Shown piece after piece: positions 7,547-12,107 of a DNA stretch of 12,107 nt (the stretch's first letter is position 1; each line of letters begins with the position of its first letter). The position numbers and the translations under genes were made by a program. The DNA comes from JBBQBQ01 sp038317685. GTDB lineage: Bacteria > Desulfobacterota > Desulfuromonadia > Desulfuromonadales > DDH964. The stretch lies in contig JBBQBQ010000095.1 of assembly GCA_038317685.1 (NCBI GenBank), positions 1-12,107 of the forward strand, given 5' to 3'. The notes beneath the pieces are model-generated. The model had not been told where the DNA came from, did not search any database, and worked only from the letters and a program-made list of their open reading frames with translations.

Positions 7547-7582
7547 GGGACCTATGGGACTCATAGGACCTATGGGACCTAT
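7547..7582 (+). repeat. Four tandem copies of a 9-base repeat between dapA and dapB
   Basis: Consecutive units gggacctat, gggactcat, aggacctat and gggacctat fill 36 bases; units 1 and 4 are identical and 2 and 3 differ at one or two positions. Within it, CCTATG (7551-7556) and CATAGG (7562-7567) are perfect inverted arms around GGACT, so the transcript can form a small hairpin. The array sits 17 bases after dapA and 22 before dapB. The unit length is a multiple of three, so copy-number change would keep any reading frame. I have an uncertain recollection of similar repeats in intergenic DNA of Desulfuromonadales. Confidence 0.85.
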
Positions 7583-7604
7583 TTTAGCCGCCAGAGGAAT
7601 TGTC

Positions 7605-8408
7605 ATGATCAAAATTGCTGTCACCGGCGCCGCCGGCCGCATGGGCGGGAAGATCATCACCGCCGTCAAGGAGACCGAGGGGCTGGTGCTCGGCGGCGCG
7701 GTGGAGCGCCCGGGGCACGGGCTGATCGGCCAGGACGCCGGCTCCGCCGCCGGCTGCGGAGCCGCCGGAGTGAAGATTGCCGATACCCTGGAGACCGCCC
7801 TCGCCGGTGCCGAGGTCCTCATCGACTTCACCTTCCCCGAGGTGACGCTGAAGAACCTCGAGGTCTGCGCCCGGCTCGGCAAGAGCGTCGTCATCGGCTC
7901 CACCGGTTTCACCCCCGCCCAGCGCGCCGAGGTGGCGAAGTTTGCCGAACAGATCCCCGTCGTCCTCGCGCCCAACATGAGTGTCGGTGTCAACCTCTGC
8001 TTCAAGATCCTCAAGGACGTCGCCGCTATTCTGGGGAACGACTTCGACATGGAGATCGTCGAACTGCACCACAACAAGAAGAAGGACTCCCCGTCCGGGA
8101 CCGCAGTGCGCATGGGCGAGATCATCGCCGAGGCGGTCGGCCGCGACTACAGCAAGGTCGCCAACTATCACCGCCAGGGGATGTGCGGCGAGCGGACCAA
8201 AGAGGAGATCGGCATGCAGACGGTGCGTGGCGGCGATATCGTCGGCGAGCACACCGTTTACTTCATCGGCATGGGCGAGCGGATCGAGATCAGCCACCGC
8301 GCCTTAAGCCGCGACATGTTCGCGCGAGGCGCGGTCCGCGCCGCCCGCTGGCTCGGCGACAAGCCAGCCGGGCTCTACGACATGCAGGACGTCCTCGGCC
8401 TGAAGTGA
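7605..8408 (+). CDS. dapB: 4-hydroxy-tetrahydrodipicolinate reductase
   Basis: DapB reduces the DapA product with NAD(P)H to tetrahydrodipicolinate. The 267-residue protein begins with a Rossmann nucleotide-binding motif, GAAGRMG (residues 8-14), has IGSTGFT at about 97-103 and APNMSVGVNL. It keeps the substrate/catalytic signature ELHHNKKKDSPSGTA (residues 153-167, with the catalytic His155/His156 and Lys159 region). The end, YDMQDVLGLK, is the usual C-terminus. The ATG at 7605 lies behind AGAGGA. An in-frame ATG at 7554 would read through the 9-base repeat and add a repetitive MGLIGPMGPI extension, which is very unlikely. Together with DapA upstream and DapL downstream it gives the direct aminotransferase route to LL-DAP. 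Confidence 0.98.
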   Translation: MIKIAVTGAAGRMGGKIITAVKETEGLVLGGAVERPGHGLIGQDAGSAAGCGAAGVKIADTLETALAGAEVLIDFTFPEVTLKNLEVCARLGKSVVIGSTGFTPAQRAEVAKFAEQIPVVLAPNMSVGVNLCFKILKDVAAILGNDFDMEIVELHHNKKKDSPSGTAVRMGEIIAEAVGRDYSKVANYHRQGMCGERTKEEIGMQTVRGGDIVGEHTVYFIGMGERIEISHRALSRDMFARGAVRAARWLGDKPAGLYDMQDVLGLK

Positions 8409-8595
8409 AACGCCGCTTTTTGGCAACCTCGGCGTTGGGCTGCGAATCTCCTTGTGCTGCGTAGCGCTGCTTCACTCCCGCGTCGATCCTGGCCCGCCTT
8501 GATCTTGCCGAAAAATCGACGTTTCAGATCGAAACCAACCTATTGCCGCTTCATGCGGCATTTCCTTTAGAAACAGAAACCGGAGGTTCTTTTTT
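8409..8595 (+). other. dapB-dapL spacer with three small inverted repeats
   Basis: This 187-base gap is long for an operon. It holds AACGCCG/CGGCGTT (8409-8415 and 8430-8436, just after the dapB stop), GTTTC/GAAAC (8521-8525 and 8531-8535), and a hairpin TGCCGC-TTCAT-GCGGCA (8544-8560) followed by TTTCCTTT. The last could be a weak terminator or attenuator just before the dapL ribosome-binding site. No gene and no convincing promoter were found. Confidence 0.5.
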
Positions 8596-9831
8596 ATGGC
8601 CCGCATTAACGACAACTATCTGAAACTCAAAGCCGGCTACCTGTTCCCCGAGATCGGCCGCCGGGTCCGTGAATTCGTCGCCGCCAATCCGACCGCCAAG
8701 GTCATCCGCCTCGGCATCGGCGACGTCACCCGACCCCTGGCCCCGACGGTCCTCAAGGCCTTCCATGCCGCCATCGACGATCTGGCGACGACCGAACGTT
8801 TCGCCGGCTACGGCCCCGAGCAGGGTTACGACTGGCTGATCGACGCCATCATCGAGAAATCCTACAAGCCCCTCGGCGTCTCCCTGAAGACCTCGGAGAT
8901 GTTCATCTCCGACGGCTCCAAGTGTGACTGCGCCAACATCCTCGACATCTTCGCCCTCGATAATGTCGTCGCCATCGGCGATCCGGTCTACCCGGTCTAC
9001 AACGACACCAACGTCATGATCGGCCGCACCGGCGAGGCGAACGACAAGGGCTACTACCAGGGGGTCGTCTACCTCCCCTGCACTGAGGCCAACAACTTCA
9101 TCCCGGAACTCCCCAAACAGAAGGTCGACATCATCTACCTCTGCTTCCCCAACAACCCGACCGGGACGGTGGCGAGCAAGGCCGAGCTGAAGAAGTGGGT
9201 CGACTACGCCAACGCGAGCGGCGCGGTGATCTTCTACGACGCCGCCTACGAGGCCTTCATCACCAACCCGGAGATCCCCCATTCGATCTACCAGATCGAC
9301 GGGGCGAAACAGTGCGCCATCGAGTTCCGCTCCTTTTCCAAGACCGCCGGCTTCACCGGCGTGCGCTGCGGGCTGGTGGTCGTCCCCGAAGAGGTCATGG
9401 GGACGACGGCGACCGGGGAGAAGTATCCGTTCAACAAGCTCTGGCTGCGCCGCACCACCACCAAGTTCAACGGCGCCTCCTACCCGGTGCAGCGGGCCGC
9501 CGCCGCGGTCTACTCCGAGCAGGGGTGGAAAGAGACCAAGGAGATCATCGACTACTACATGGACAACGCCCGCATCATCCGCGAAGGCCTGAAGGCCGCC
9601 GGGATCGCCTGCTTCGGCGGCGTCGACGCTCCCTACATCTGGCTGAAAACCCCCGGCGGGCTCTCCTCCTGGGACTTCTTCGACAAGCTCCTCACCGAGT
9701 GCCATGTGGTCGGCACGCCGGGGTCGGGGTTCGGCCCCTCCGGCGAAGGGTACTTCAGGCTCAGTGCTTTCGGCCACAAGGAGAACGTGGTCGAGGCGGT
9801 GGAGCGGATCAAGCAAAAGTGGGGGAAGTAA
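8596..9831 (+). CDS. dapL: LL-diaminopimelate aminotransferase
   Basis: DapL transfers an amino group from glutamate straight onto tetrahydrodipicolinate, giving LL-diaminopimelate and bypassing the DapD/C/E or acetylase routes. It is a cytosolic PLP enzyme of fold type I, and 411 residues is the usual length. The N-terminus MARINDNYLKLKAGYLFPEI and LGIGDVTRPLAP are hallmarks of the DapL subfamily. PLP contacts are visible: NNPTG at 186-190, D215 and Y218 in YDAAYEAF, and the Schiff-base Lys249 in SFSKTAGFTGVR. The ATG at 8596 follows GGAGG at 8582-8586 with a T-rich spacer. A perfect terminator follows six bases after the stop. Other aspartate-aminotransferase relatives are possible in principle, but the subfamily motifs and dapA-dapB neighbours make DapL nearly certain. 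Confidence 0.97.
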   Translation: MARINDNYLKLKAGYLFPEIGRRVREFVAANPTAKVIRLGIGDVTRPLAPTVLKAFHAAIDDLATTERFAGYGPEQGYDWLIDAIIEKSYKPLGVSLKTSEMFISDGSKCDCANILDIFALDNVVAIGDPVYPVYNDTNVMIGRTGEANDKGYYQGVVYLPCTEANNFIPELPKQKVDIIYLCFPNNPTGTVASKAELKKWVDYANASGAVIFYDAAYEAFITNPEIPHSIYQIDGAKQCAIEFRSFSKTAGFTGVRCGLVVVPEEVMGTTATGEKYPFNKLWLRRTTTKFNGASYPVQRAAAAVYSEQGWKETKEIIDYYMDNARIIREGLKAAGIACFGGVDAPYIWLKTPGGLSSWDFFDKLLTECHVVGTPGSGFGPSGEGYFRLSAFGHKENVVEAVERIKQKWGK

Positions 9832-9836
9832 GATGA

Positions 9837-9868
9837 CGAAGGGCGGCCGAGAGGCCGCCCTTCGCTTT
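9837..9868 (+). terminator. Intrinsic terminator of the dap block
   Basis: A perfect 12-bp stem pairs CGAAGGGCGGCC (9837-9848) with GGCCGCCCTTCG (9853-9864) around a GAGA (GNRA) tetraloop. CTTTGG follows, so the U tract is short. It starts six bases after the dapL stop and separates the conserved biosynthetic cluster from the accessory flank. Confidence 0.85.
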
Positions 9869-9887
9869 GGGGGAGTTGAATTTCCCG

Positions 9888-9923
9888 TTGACGCAGCCCT
9901 CGCTTATGTTATCGTAGAACATA
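9888..9923 (+). promoter_or_regulatory. Promoter and overlapping operator-like inverted repeat of the TumE/TumA operon
   Basis: The -35 box is TTGACG (9888-9893). After 16 bases the -10 box TATCGT (9910-9915) follows, with TG in the extended -10 position. A perfect inverted repeat, TATGTT (9905-9910) and AACATA (9918-9923) with a 7-base centre, straddles the -10. The gene start is 20 bases further on. Autorepression by the HTH antitoxin is the expected role, inferred from position. Confidence 0.6.
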
Positions 9924-9942
9924 TGTCTCTGGAGGTGCTATC

Positions 9943-10230
9943 ATGGGGGCTCTGCTGGTCTTCAGGGACAAGAAGTTCAAACTAGGGTTAATTATCGAGT
10001 TGGTGATCTGGGAACTGGATAATCCCTTGAAAGGATGCGTTCATCCTTTCAAGTACCGCCTGTTCTGCGGGAACCAAGAGACCGGCGAGTGTCTGGTCAG
10101 GTACGACAACGAGCAGGGCAAGGGAGACCATCGGCATGTCGCACAGCGGGAGGAACCTTATTCCTTCACCAGTCTCGAAGTGCTGTTCACTGATTTTGAA
10201 CGGGACGTCAGGGAGGCGTTGCAACCATGA
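9943..10230 (+). CDS. TumE-family toxin (DUF6516-like)
   Basis: A 95-residue protein resembling the TumE toxins of TumE-TumA modules. The recognisable core is IWELDNPLKGCVHPFKYRLF, then RYDNEQGKGDHRH (the family's YDNExGKGDHRH block), REEPYSFTSLEVL and a final DFERDV. TumE proteins are small soluble toxins; their biochemical target is not something the sequence shows. The ATG at 9943 follows GGAGGT (9931-9936) at ideal spacing, and a promoter lies just upstream. The TGA overlaps the ATG of the next gene (ATGA), so the two are translationally coupled. Toxin before antitoxin is the normal order for this family. Identification is from remembered family motifs and is fairly firm; activity is untested. 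Confidence 0.82.
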   Translation: MGALLVFRDKKFKLGLIIELVIWELDNPLKGCVHPFKYRLFCGNQETGECLVRYDNEQGKGDHRHVAQREEPYSFTSLEVLFTDFERDVREALQP

Positions 10231-10589
10231 AGCGGGAAATCAAGATCGGTATCAAATCTGATGATGAGTTCTTCGCCGAGGCGCGGGATTTTGCCCGCAA
10301 GCTCGACAGCGGCTGGCGGCCGGAGCAGCCGGTCGAGCGGCTCTATTTCGACGACCTGCCGACCCTCCTCAAGTACCTGACCCCCAAACGATTCGAGTTG
10401 CTCAATGCATTGCACGCCATGGGGCATGCCAGTATCAACGGCCTGGCCAAAAAGCTTCATCGGCAGTACCGCAATGTCTTTGATGATGTGAAGATTCTGG
10501 AACGCCTGGGGCTGGTGGAGAAGGACGAGGAAAACCGGTTCTTTGTTCCGTGGGACGAGATCGATGCGACCTTCCGGCTAGCGGCATGA
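10227..10589 (+). CDS. TumA-type HTH antitoxin / transcriptional regulator (HVO_A0114-like)
   Basis: A 120-residue partner of the TumE-like toxin. Residues about 53-100 form a winged helix-turn-helix: TPKRFELLNALHAMGHASINGLAKKLHRQYRNVFDDVKILERLGLVEK, here read as three helices and a wing with the recognition helix near LHRQYRNVFDDV. The acidic/basic N-terminal part (1-50) is the likely toxin-binding and dimerisation region; FFAEARDFARKLDSGW is probably helical. This layout matches the HVO_A0114-like DNA-binding proteins found next to TumE toxins. As an antitoxin it should neutralise the toxin by direct binding and repress the operon through the inverted repeat at 9905-9923; both roles are inferred. 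Its ATG overlaps the toxin stop by 4 bases. No terminator follows at once; the next hairpin is at 10764. Confidence 0.8.
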   Translation: MKREIKIGIKSDDEFFAEARDFARKLDSGWRPEQPVERLYFDDLPTLLKYLTPKRFELLNALHAMGHASINGLAKKLHRQYRNVFDDVKILERLGLVEKDEENRFFVPWDEIDATFRLAA

Positions 10590-10632
10590 GAATTAGGTAA
10601 GCTGTTCTCGGGACTCCGTGCCAAAAATAGTA

Positions 10633-10668
10633 GAAGGGGCTTTGGGGTCAGAAGGGGCTTTGGGGTCA
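10633..10668 (+). repeat. Exact 18-bp tandem duplication
   Basis: The unit gaaggggctttggggtca occurs twice without a mismatch or gap (10633-10650 and 10651-10668). It is followed by agtctttcgg, giving a third partial ggggtcaagtc context. It lies 44 bases after the TumA-like stop, outside any gene. Confidence 0.95.
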
Positions 10669-10763
10669 AGTCTTTCGGTGCCACATCCGGGGTTTCCAAC
10701 TCAAAGGATTCGAGCTCCCCAACGGGGTGTTCGCATAATCCCGGCAACAACATACTTCCTTCA

Positions 10764-10787
10764 AAAGGCGGCCAATCGGCCGCCTTT
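10764..10787. terminator. Bidirectional-looking hairpin between convergent operons
   Basis: AAAGGCGGCC (10764-10773) pairs perfectly with GGCCGCCTTT (10778-10787) around AATC. The + strand reads TTT and the - strand TTTT after the G/C core, so it could stop transcripts from both sides. It shares the core GGCGGCC with the dapL terminator. It is 175 bases from the TumA-like stop and about 400 from the mazF stop. Confidence 0.6.
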
Positions 10788-11001
10788 GGGGAGAGGCTTC
10801 GGTGACAATTCGGGACATTCTCCCTATCTCCTTCTTGCCCATCCTCCTCTCTTGGGGAGCCATCGGGGATTGACTTTCTTCCCTTCCCCTCTTTCGCCCC
10901 AAGTGAAACAGAAGGGGTTGCACCTGGAGCATCGACAGGCGTAGCTTGCCGGCCCGCCCACGGTAGAAGTCTCGGAAACGACTGGGATGGCTCCGGTATC
11001 T

Positions 11002-11093
11002 CGGTTGGCCTTACACCGGAATGCCGGTCGGCTTGCCTGCGGAACGGTGGTCGGCATCGGAACGGAATCCCGGTTGGCTTCGCCCGGAATCCG
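11002..11093. repeat. Degenerate 22-24-base tandem repeats
   Basis: About four diverged units share the pattern cggtTGGC...CGGAAtsc: starts near 11002, 11025, 11049 and 11071, with cggttggc at both the first and last and ccggaat at 11017-11022 and 11084-11090. The copies differ a lot, so unit borders are approximate. No coding or structural function is visible. Confidence 0.4.
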
Positions 11094-11182
11094 CAATGAA
11101 ACCCTGATCCGCTTCACCGGGTTGCAATCATCGGTCCCGCAACTGACCTGCCTGCGGACTGCCGGCACTGGCGCGGGGATGA

Positions 11183-11518
11183 TTACCCGACGATCTCGTT
11201 CAGCCCGTCGATGACCTGGACCAGCTCCTCGGGGCTGGCCTGGGCGATCTTCTTGCCGATACGTTCGATGGCGAGGGTGCGGATTTGGCTGATCTTGATC
11301 CAGGATTGTTTGGGGAGATCGGAAGATTCGAGTTCGAGGGTGAGGGGGAACCCGGCACGTTGCGGCTGGCTGGTAATGGCGACGGCGATGACCGTGCCGG
11401 AGCGATTGTTGAAGATATCGTGGCTGAGGATCAACACCGGACGCAGCCCGGCCTGTTCGTTGCCGCGCACCGGGTTGAGGTCGGCCCAGCGGATTTCGCC
11501 CCTCAGTATGCGGGCCAC
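11183..11518 (-). CDS. mazF: MazF/PemK-family endoribonuclease toxin
   Basis: A 111-residue MazF-type toxin; the family cleaves mRNA or other RNA at short specific sequences, independent of ribosomes. The fold opens with RGEIRWADLNPVRGNEQAGLRPVLILS, very close in pattern to Gram-positive MazF. Arg26 and Thr49 (in VAITSQ) align with the catalytic Arg and Thr described for Bacillus subtilis MazF. SWIKISQIRTLAIERIGK is the conserved beta-strand block near the dimer interface. The start is GTG at 11518, preceded by GAGGAG within the antitoxin gene; longer in-frame starts give a basic low-complexity extension unlike the family. The start overlaps the antitoxin end by 16 bases, the tight coupling expected. 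Catalytic residues are intact, so it is probably active. No clear terminator follows the stop for about 400 bases. Confidence 0.93.
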   Translation of the reverse strand: MARILRGEIRWADLNPVRGNEQAGLRPVLILSHDIFNNRSGTVIAVAITSQPQRAGFPLTLELESSDLPKQSWIKISQIRTLAIERIGKKIAQASPEELVQVIDGLNEIVG

Positions 11519-11745
11519 TTGTCCAGCTCCTCGCCCATCCCCTCTTCGGCCAACGCCTTTTCGAAGCCGGGATCGAGCAGGGCGCACTGATCGGCAAGCC
11601 GGCTCTTTTTCAGGCGTTGCAATTTTTCCCGCACCGCCTGCTCAATCACCCGGCTGCGGTTGGGAAAGACCCGGCGTTTGACCAGACTGTCGACTTCGCT
11701 GAGGATGGTTTCGTCAAGTGTGACTGCCAGTTTTGCCTTGGCCAT
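11503..11745 (-). CDS. mazE: MazE-like ribbon-helix-helix antitoxin
   Basis: An 80-residue antitoxin of the ribbon-helix-helix type. The strand KLAVTLD (residues 5-11) is the DNA-contacting ribbon, followed by helix A (about 12-24) and helix B with NRSRVIEQAVREKL (29-42). The C-terminal part (52-80: DQCALLDPGFEKAL, EEGMGEELDKWPAY) is acidic with a Trp near the end, the sort of flexible tail that fills the MazF groove. The ATG at 11745 follows AGGAGGT at 11751-11757; an in-frame ATG further up at 11799 would place the promoter and operator inside the gene and is rejected. It is the first gene of the operon and should repress it through the inverted repeat at 11764-11784, an inference from position. 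RHH antitoxins also pair with other toxins, but the MazF-type neighbour settles this one. Confidence 0.9.
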   Translation of the reverse strand: MAKAKLAVTLDETILSEVDSLVKRRVFPNRSRVIEQAVREKLQRLKKSRLADQCALLDPGFEKALAEEGMGEELDKWPAY

Positions 11746-11763
11746 GGGGCACCTCCTTTGGCA

Positions 11764-11799
11764 GGTATGACGATATATCATACCCGGGTTTGCGGTCAA
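11764..11799 (-). promoter_or_regulatory. mazEF promoter with overlapping operator-like inverted repeat
   Basis: On the - strand, TTGACC (11799-11794) is the -35 box; 16 bases on, TATATC (11777-11772) is the -10 with TGA just before it (extended -10). A perfect 7-bp inverted repeat, GGTATGA and TCATACC (11764-11770 and 11778-11784) with a 7-base centre, encloses the -10. The mazE ribosome-binding site starts 6 bases downstream of the repeat. Confidence 0.7.
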
Positions 11800-12107
11800 G
11801 TCGCATCGCCGCTCCCCGCTCGGGGGCGAATTCCGCTGACAGTATATTTAATTACCGTAGGGGGTTGGGCACCGATGGGGTCTTGCAAGGTTGCAAGTTT
11901 CAGGAGAACCATCGCTGTCTGGTCTCGAAGCTGCCAAGTCGGGGACATCAGGGGGGCAACAAAAACGATGGCGGCAAAAAGTGCGGGAGGACCGGCGGGT
12001 CGCGTCCCGCCATGACGCCTTACTTTTTGACCAGGCGGCTTCAAAAAGGAAGCAAAAAACGCCTTTCCCCTGCGGGGGGCATGCAAGCGCGGCCCTCCCA
12101 TGGTCGA
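11800..12107. other. Right-end non-coding DNA with inverted repeats
   Basis: 308 bases to the window edge with no convincing gene. It holds a short AT-rich island (about 11838-11856), the perfect inverted repeat CTTGCAA-GG-TTGCAAG (11882-11897), GGCGGG-TCGCGT-CCCGCC (11994-12011) and GCTTC-AAAAAG-GAAGC (12038-12053). A - strand open frame of about 100 codons crosses the whole stretch, but it has no ribosome-binding site in view, no recognisable domain, and runs into the mazE promoter. This may be part of a dispersed intergenic repeat; unverified. Confidence 0.45.
11882..11897. repeat. Perfect inverted repeat CTTGCAA-GG-TTGCAAG
   Basis: Seven-base arms separated by only GG, preceded by tggggt. 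The loop is too small for a stable hairpin, so a protein-binding site or a recombined element end is more likely than an RNA structure. It is not adjacent to a visible gene start. Confidence 0.6.

Larger units (their letters stand above)
10590..11182. other. Non-coding interval between the two toxin-antitoxin operons
   Basis: 593 bases without a credible gene. From left to right: an exact 18-bp tandem duplication (10633-10668), a 10-bp hairpin (10764-10787), two pyrimidine-rich tracts on + (about 10817-10855 and 10871-10902), and a run of degenerate 22-24-base repeats (about 11002-11093). Short open frames here have no ribosome-binding site or family motif. Phrases such as ggggtcaagtc and gggacattctccc look to me like relics of mobile-element ends, but this is recollection and unverified. 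Confidence 0.5.

Noticed and set aside
7554..7604. Upstream in-frame start for dapB reading through the 9-base repeat
   Set aside because: Would add a repetitive Gly-Pro-Met-Ile extension before a complete Rossmann start; the ATG at 7605 has its own ribosome-binding site.
8551..9816. Long - strand open frame opposite dapL
   Set aside because: Shadow of dapL, with low-complexity Gly/Val/Asp composition and no motif.
10618..10944. Small + and - frames in the interval between the toxin-antitoxin operons
   Set aside because: They run across the tandem duplication and hairpin, lack motifs, and change composition abruptly. The AGGAGG-ATG on the - strand near 10850 gives only a short motif-free peptide.
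10633..11093. CRISPR array
   Set aside because: Repeats are directly abutting or degenerate, with no unique spacers of constant length and no cas genes.
11796..12101. About 100-codon - strand frame at the right edge
   Set aside because: No recognisable domain, no ribosome-binding site in view, and its end lies in the mazE promoter region. Kept only as part of the non-coding description.
1..12107. tRNA, rRNA or riboswitch genes
   Set aside because: Reading both strands gave no cloverleaf with a GGTTCGAATCC-type arm, no rRNA core, and no recognisable lysine riboswitch in the dapA leader.

Overview
The window is a GC-rich stretch of bacterial chromosome. It carries an arginine-biosynthesis block (argF end, argG, argH) running directly into a lysine/diaminopimelate block (dapA, dapB, dapL), all on the + strand. 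An accessory flank with two small toxin-antitoxin modules lies to the right. The order arg genes, small lipoprotein, dapA-dapB-dapL, the use of the DapL (LL-diaminopimelate aminotransferase) shortcut and the high GC suggest a Desulfuromonadales/Geobacter-type bacterium. That placement is inference from gene order and pathway type, not from a database search.

Positions 1-5724 (arginine region): the 3' end of argF (ornithine carbamoyltransferase), a zinc-ribbon/RDD membrane protein, argG (argininosuccinate synthase), a strong hairpin, a two-gene insert (Nudix hydrolase plus a divergent nitrilase-like protein starting at TTG), then argH (argininosuccinate lyase). ArgF, ArgG and ArgH are the last three steps from ornithine to arginine. 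The Nudix/nitrilase pair has no known part in that pathway and is the least explained coding content here.

Positions 5725-9868 (lysine/DAP region): a lipoprotein with an LptM-like N-terminus and two probable fibronectin-III-like domains; a promoter candidate; dapA; a spacer holding four copies of a 9-base repeat; dapB; a 187-base spacer; dapL and a 12-bp GAGA-loop terminator. DapA, DapB and DapL together convert aspartate semialdehyde plus pyruvate to LL-diaminopimelate without succinylated or acetylated intermediates. lysA, which I recall sitting between the lipoprotein and dapA in related genomes, is absent.

Positions 9869-12107 (accessory flank): a TumE/TumA-type toxin-antitoxin operon on +, about 590 bases of non-coding DNA with an exact 18-bp tandem duplication, a bidirectional-looking hairpin and degenerate repeats, then a convergent mazEF operon on -. 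Both modules have a perfect inverted repeat overlapping the predicted -10 box, the layout expected for autorepression. The last 300 bases hold no convincing gene but several inverted repeats, and may be part of a dispersed intergenic element.
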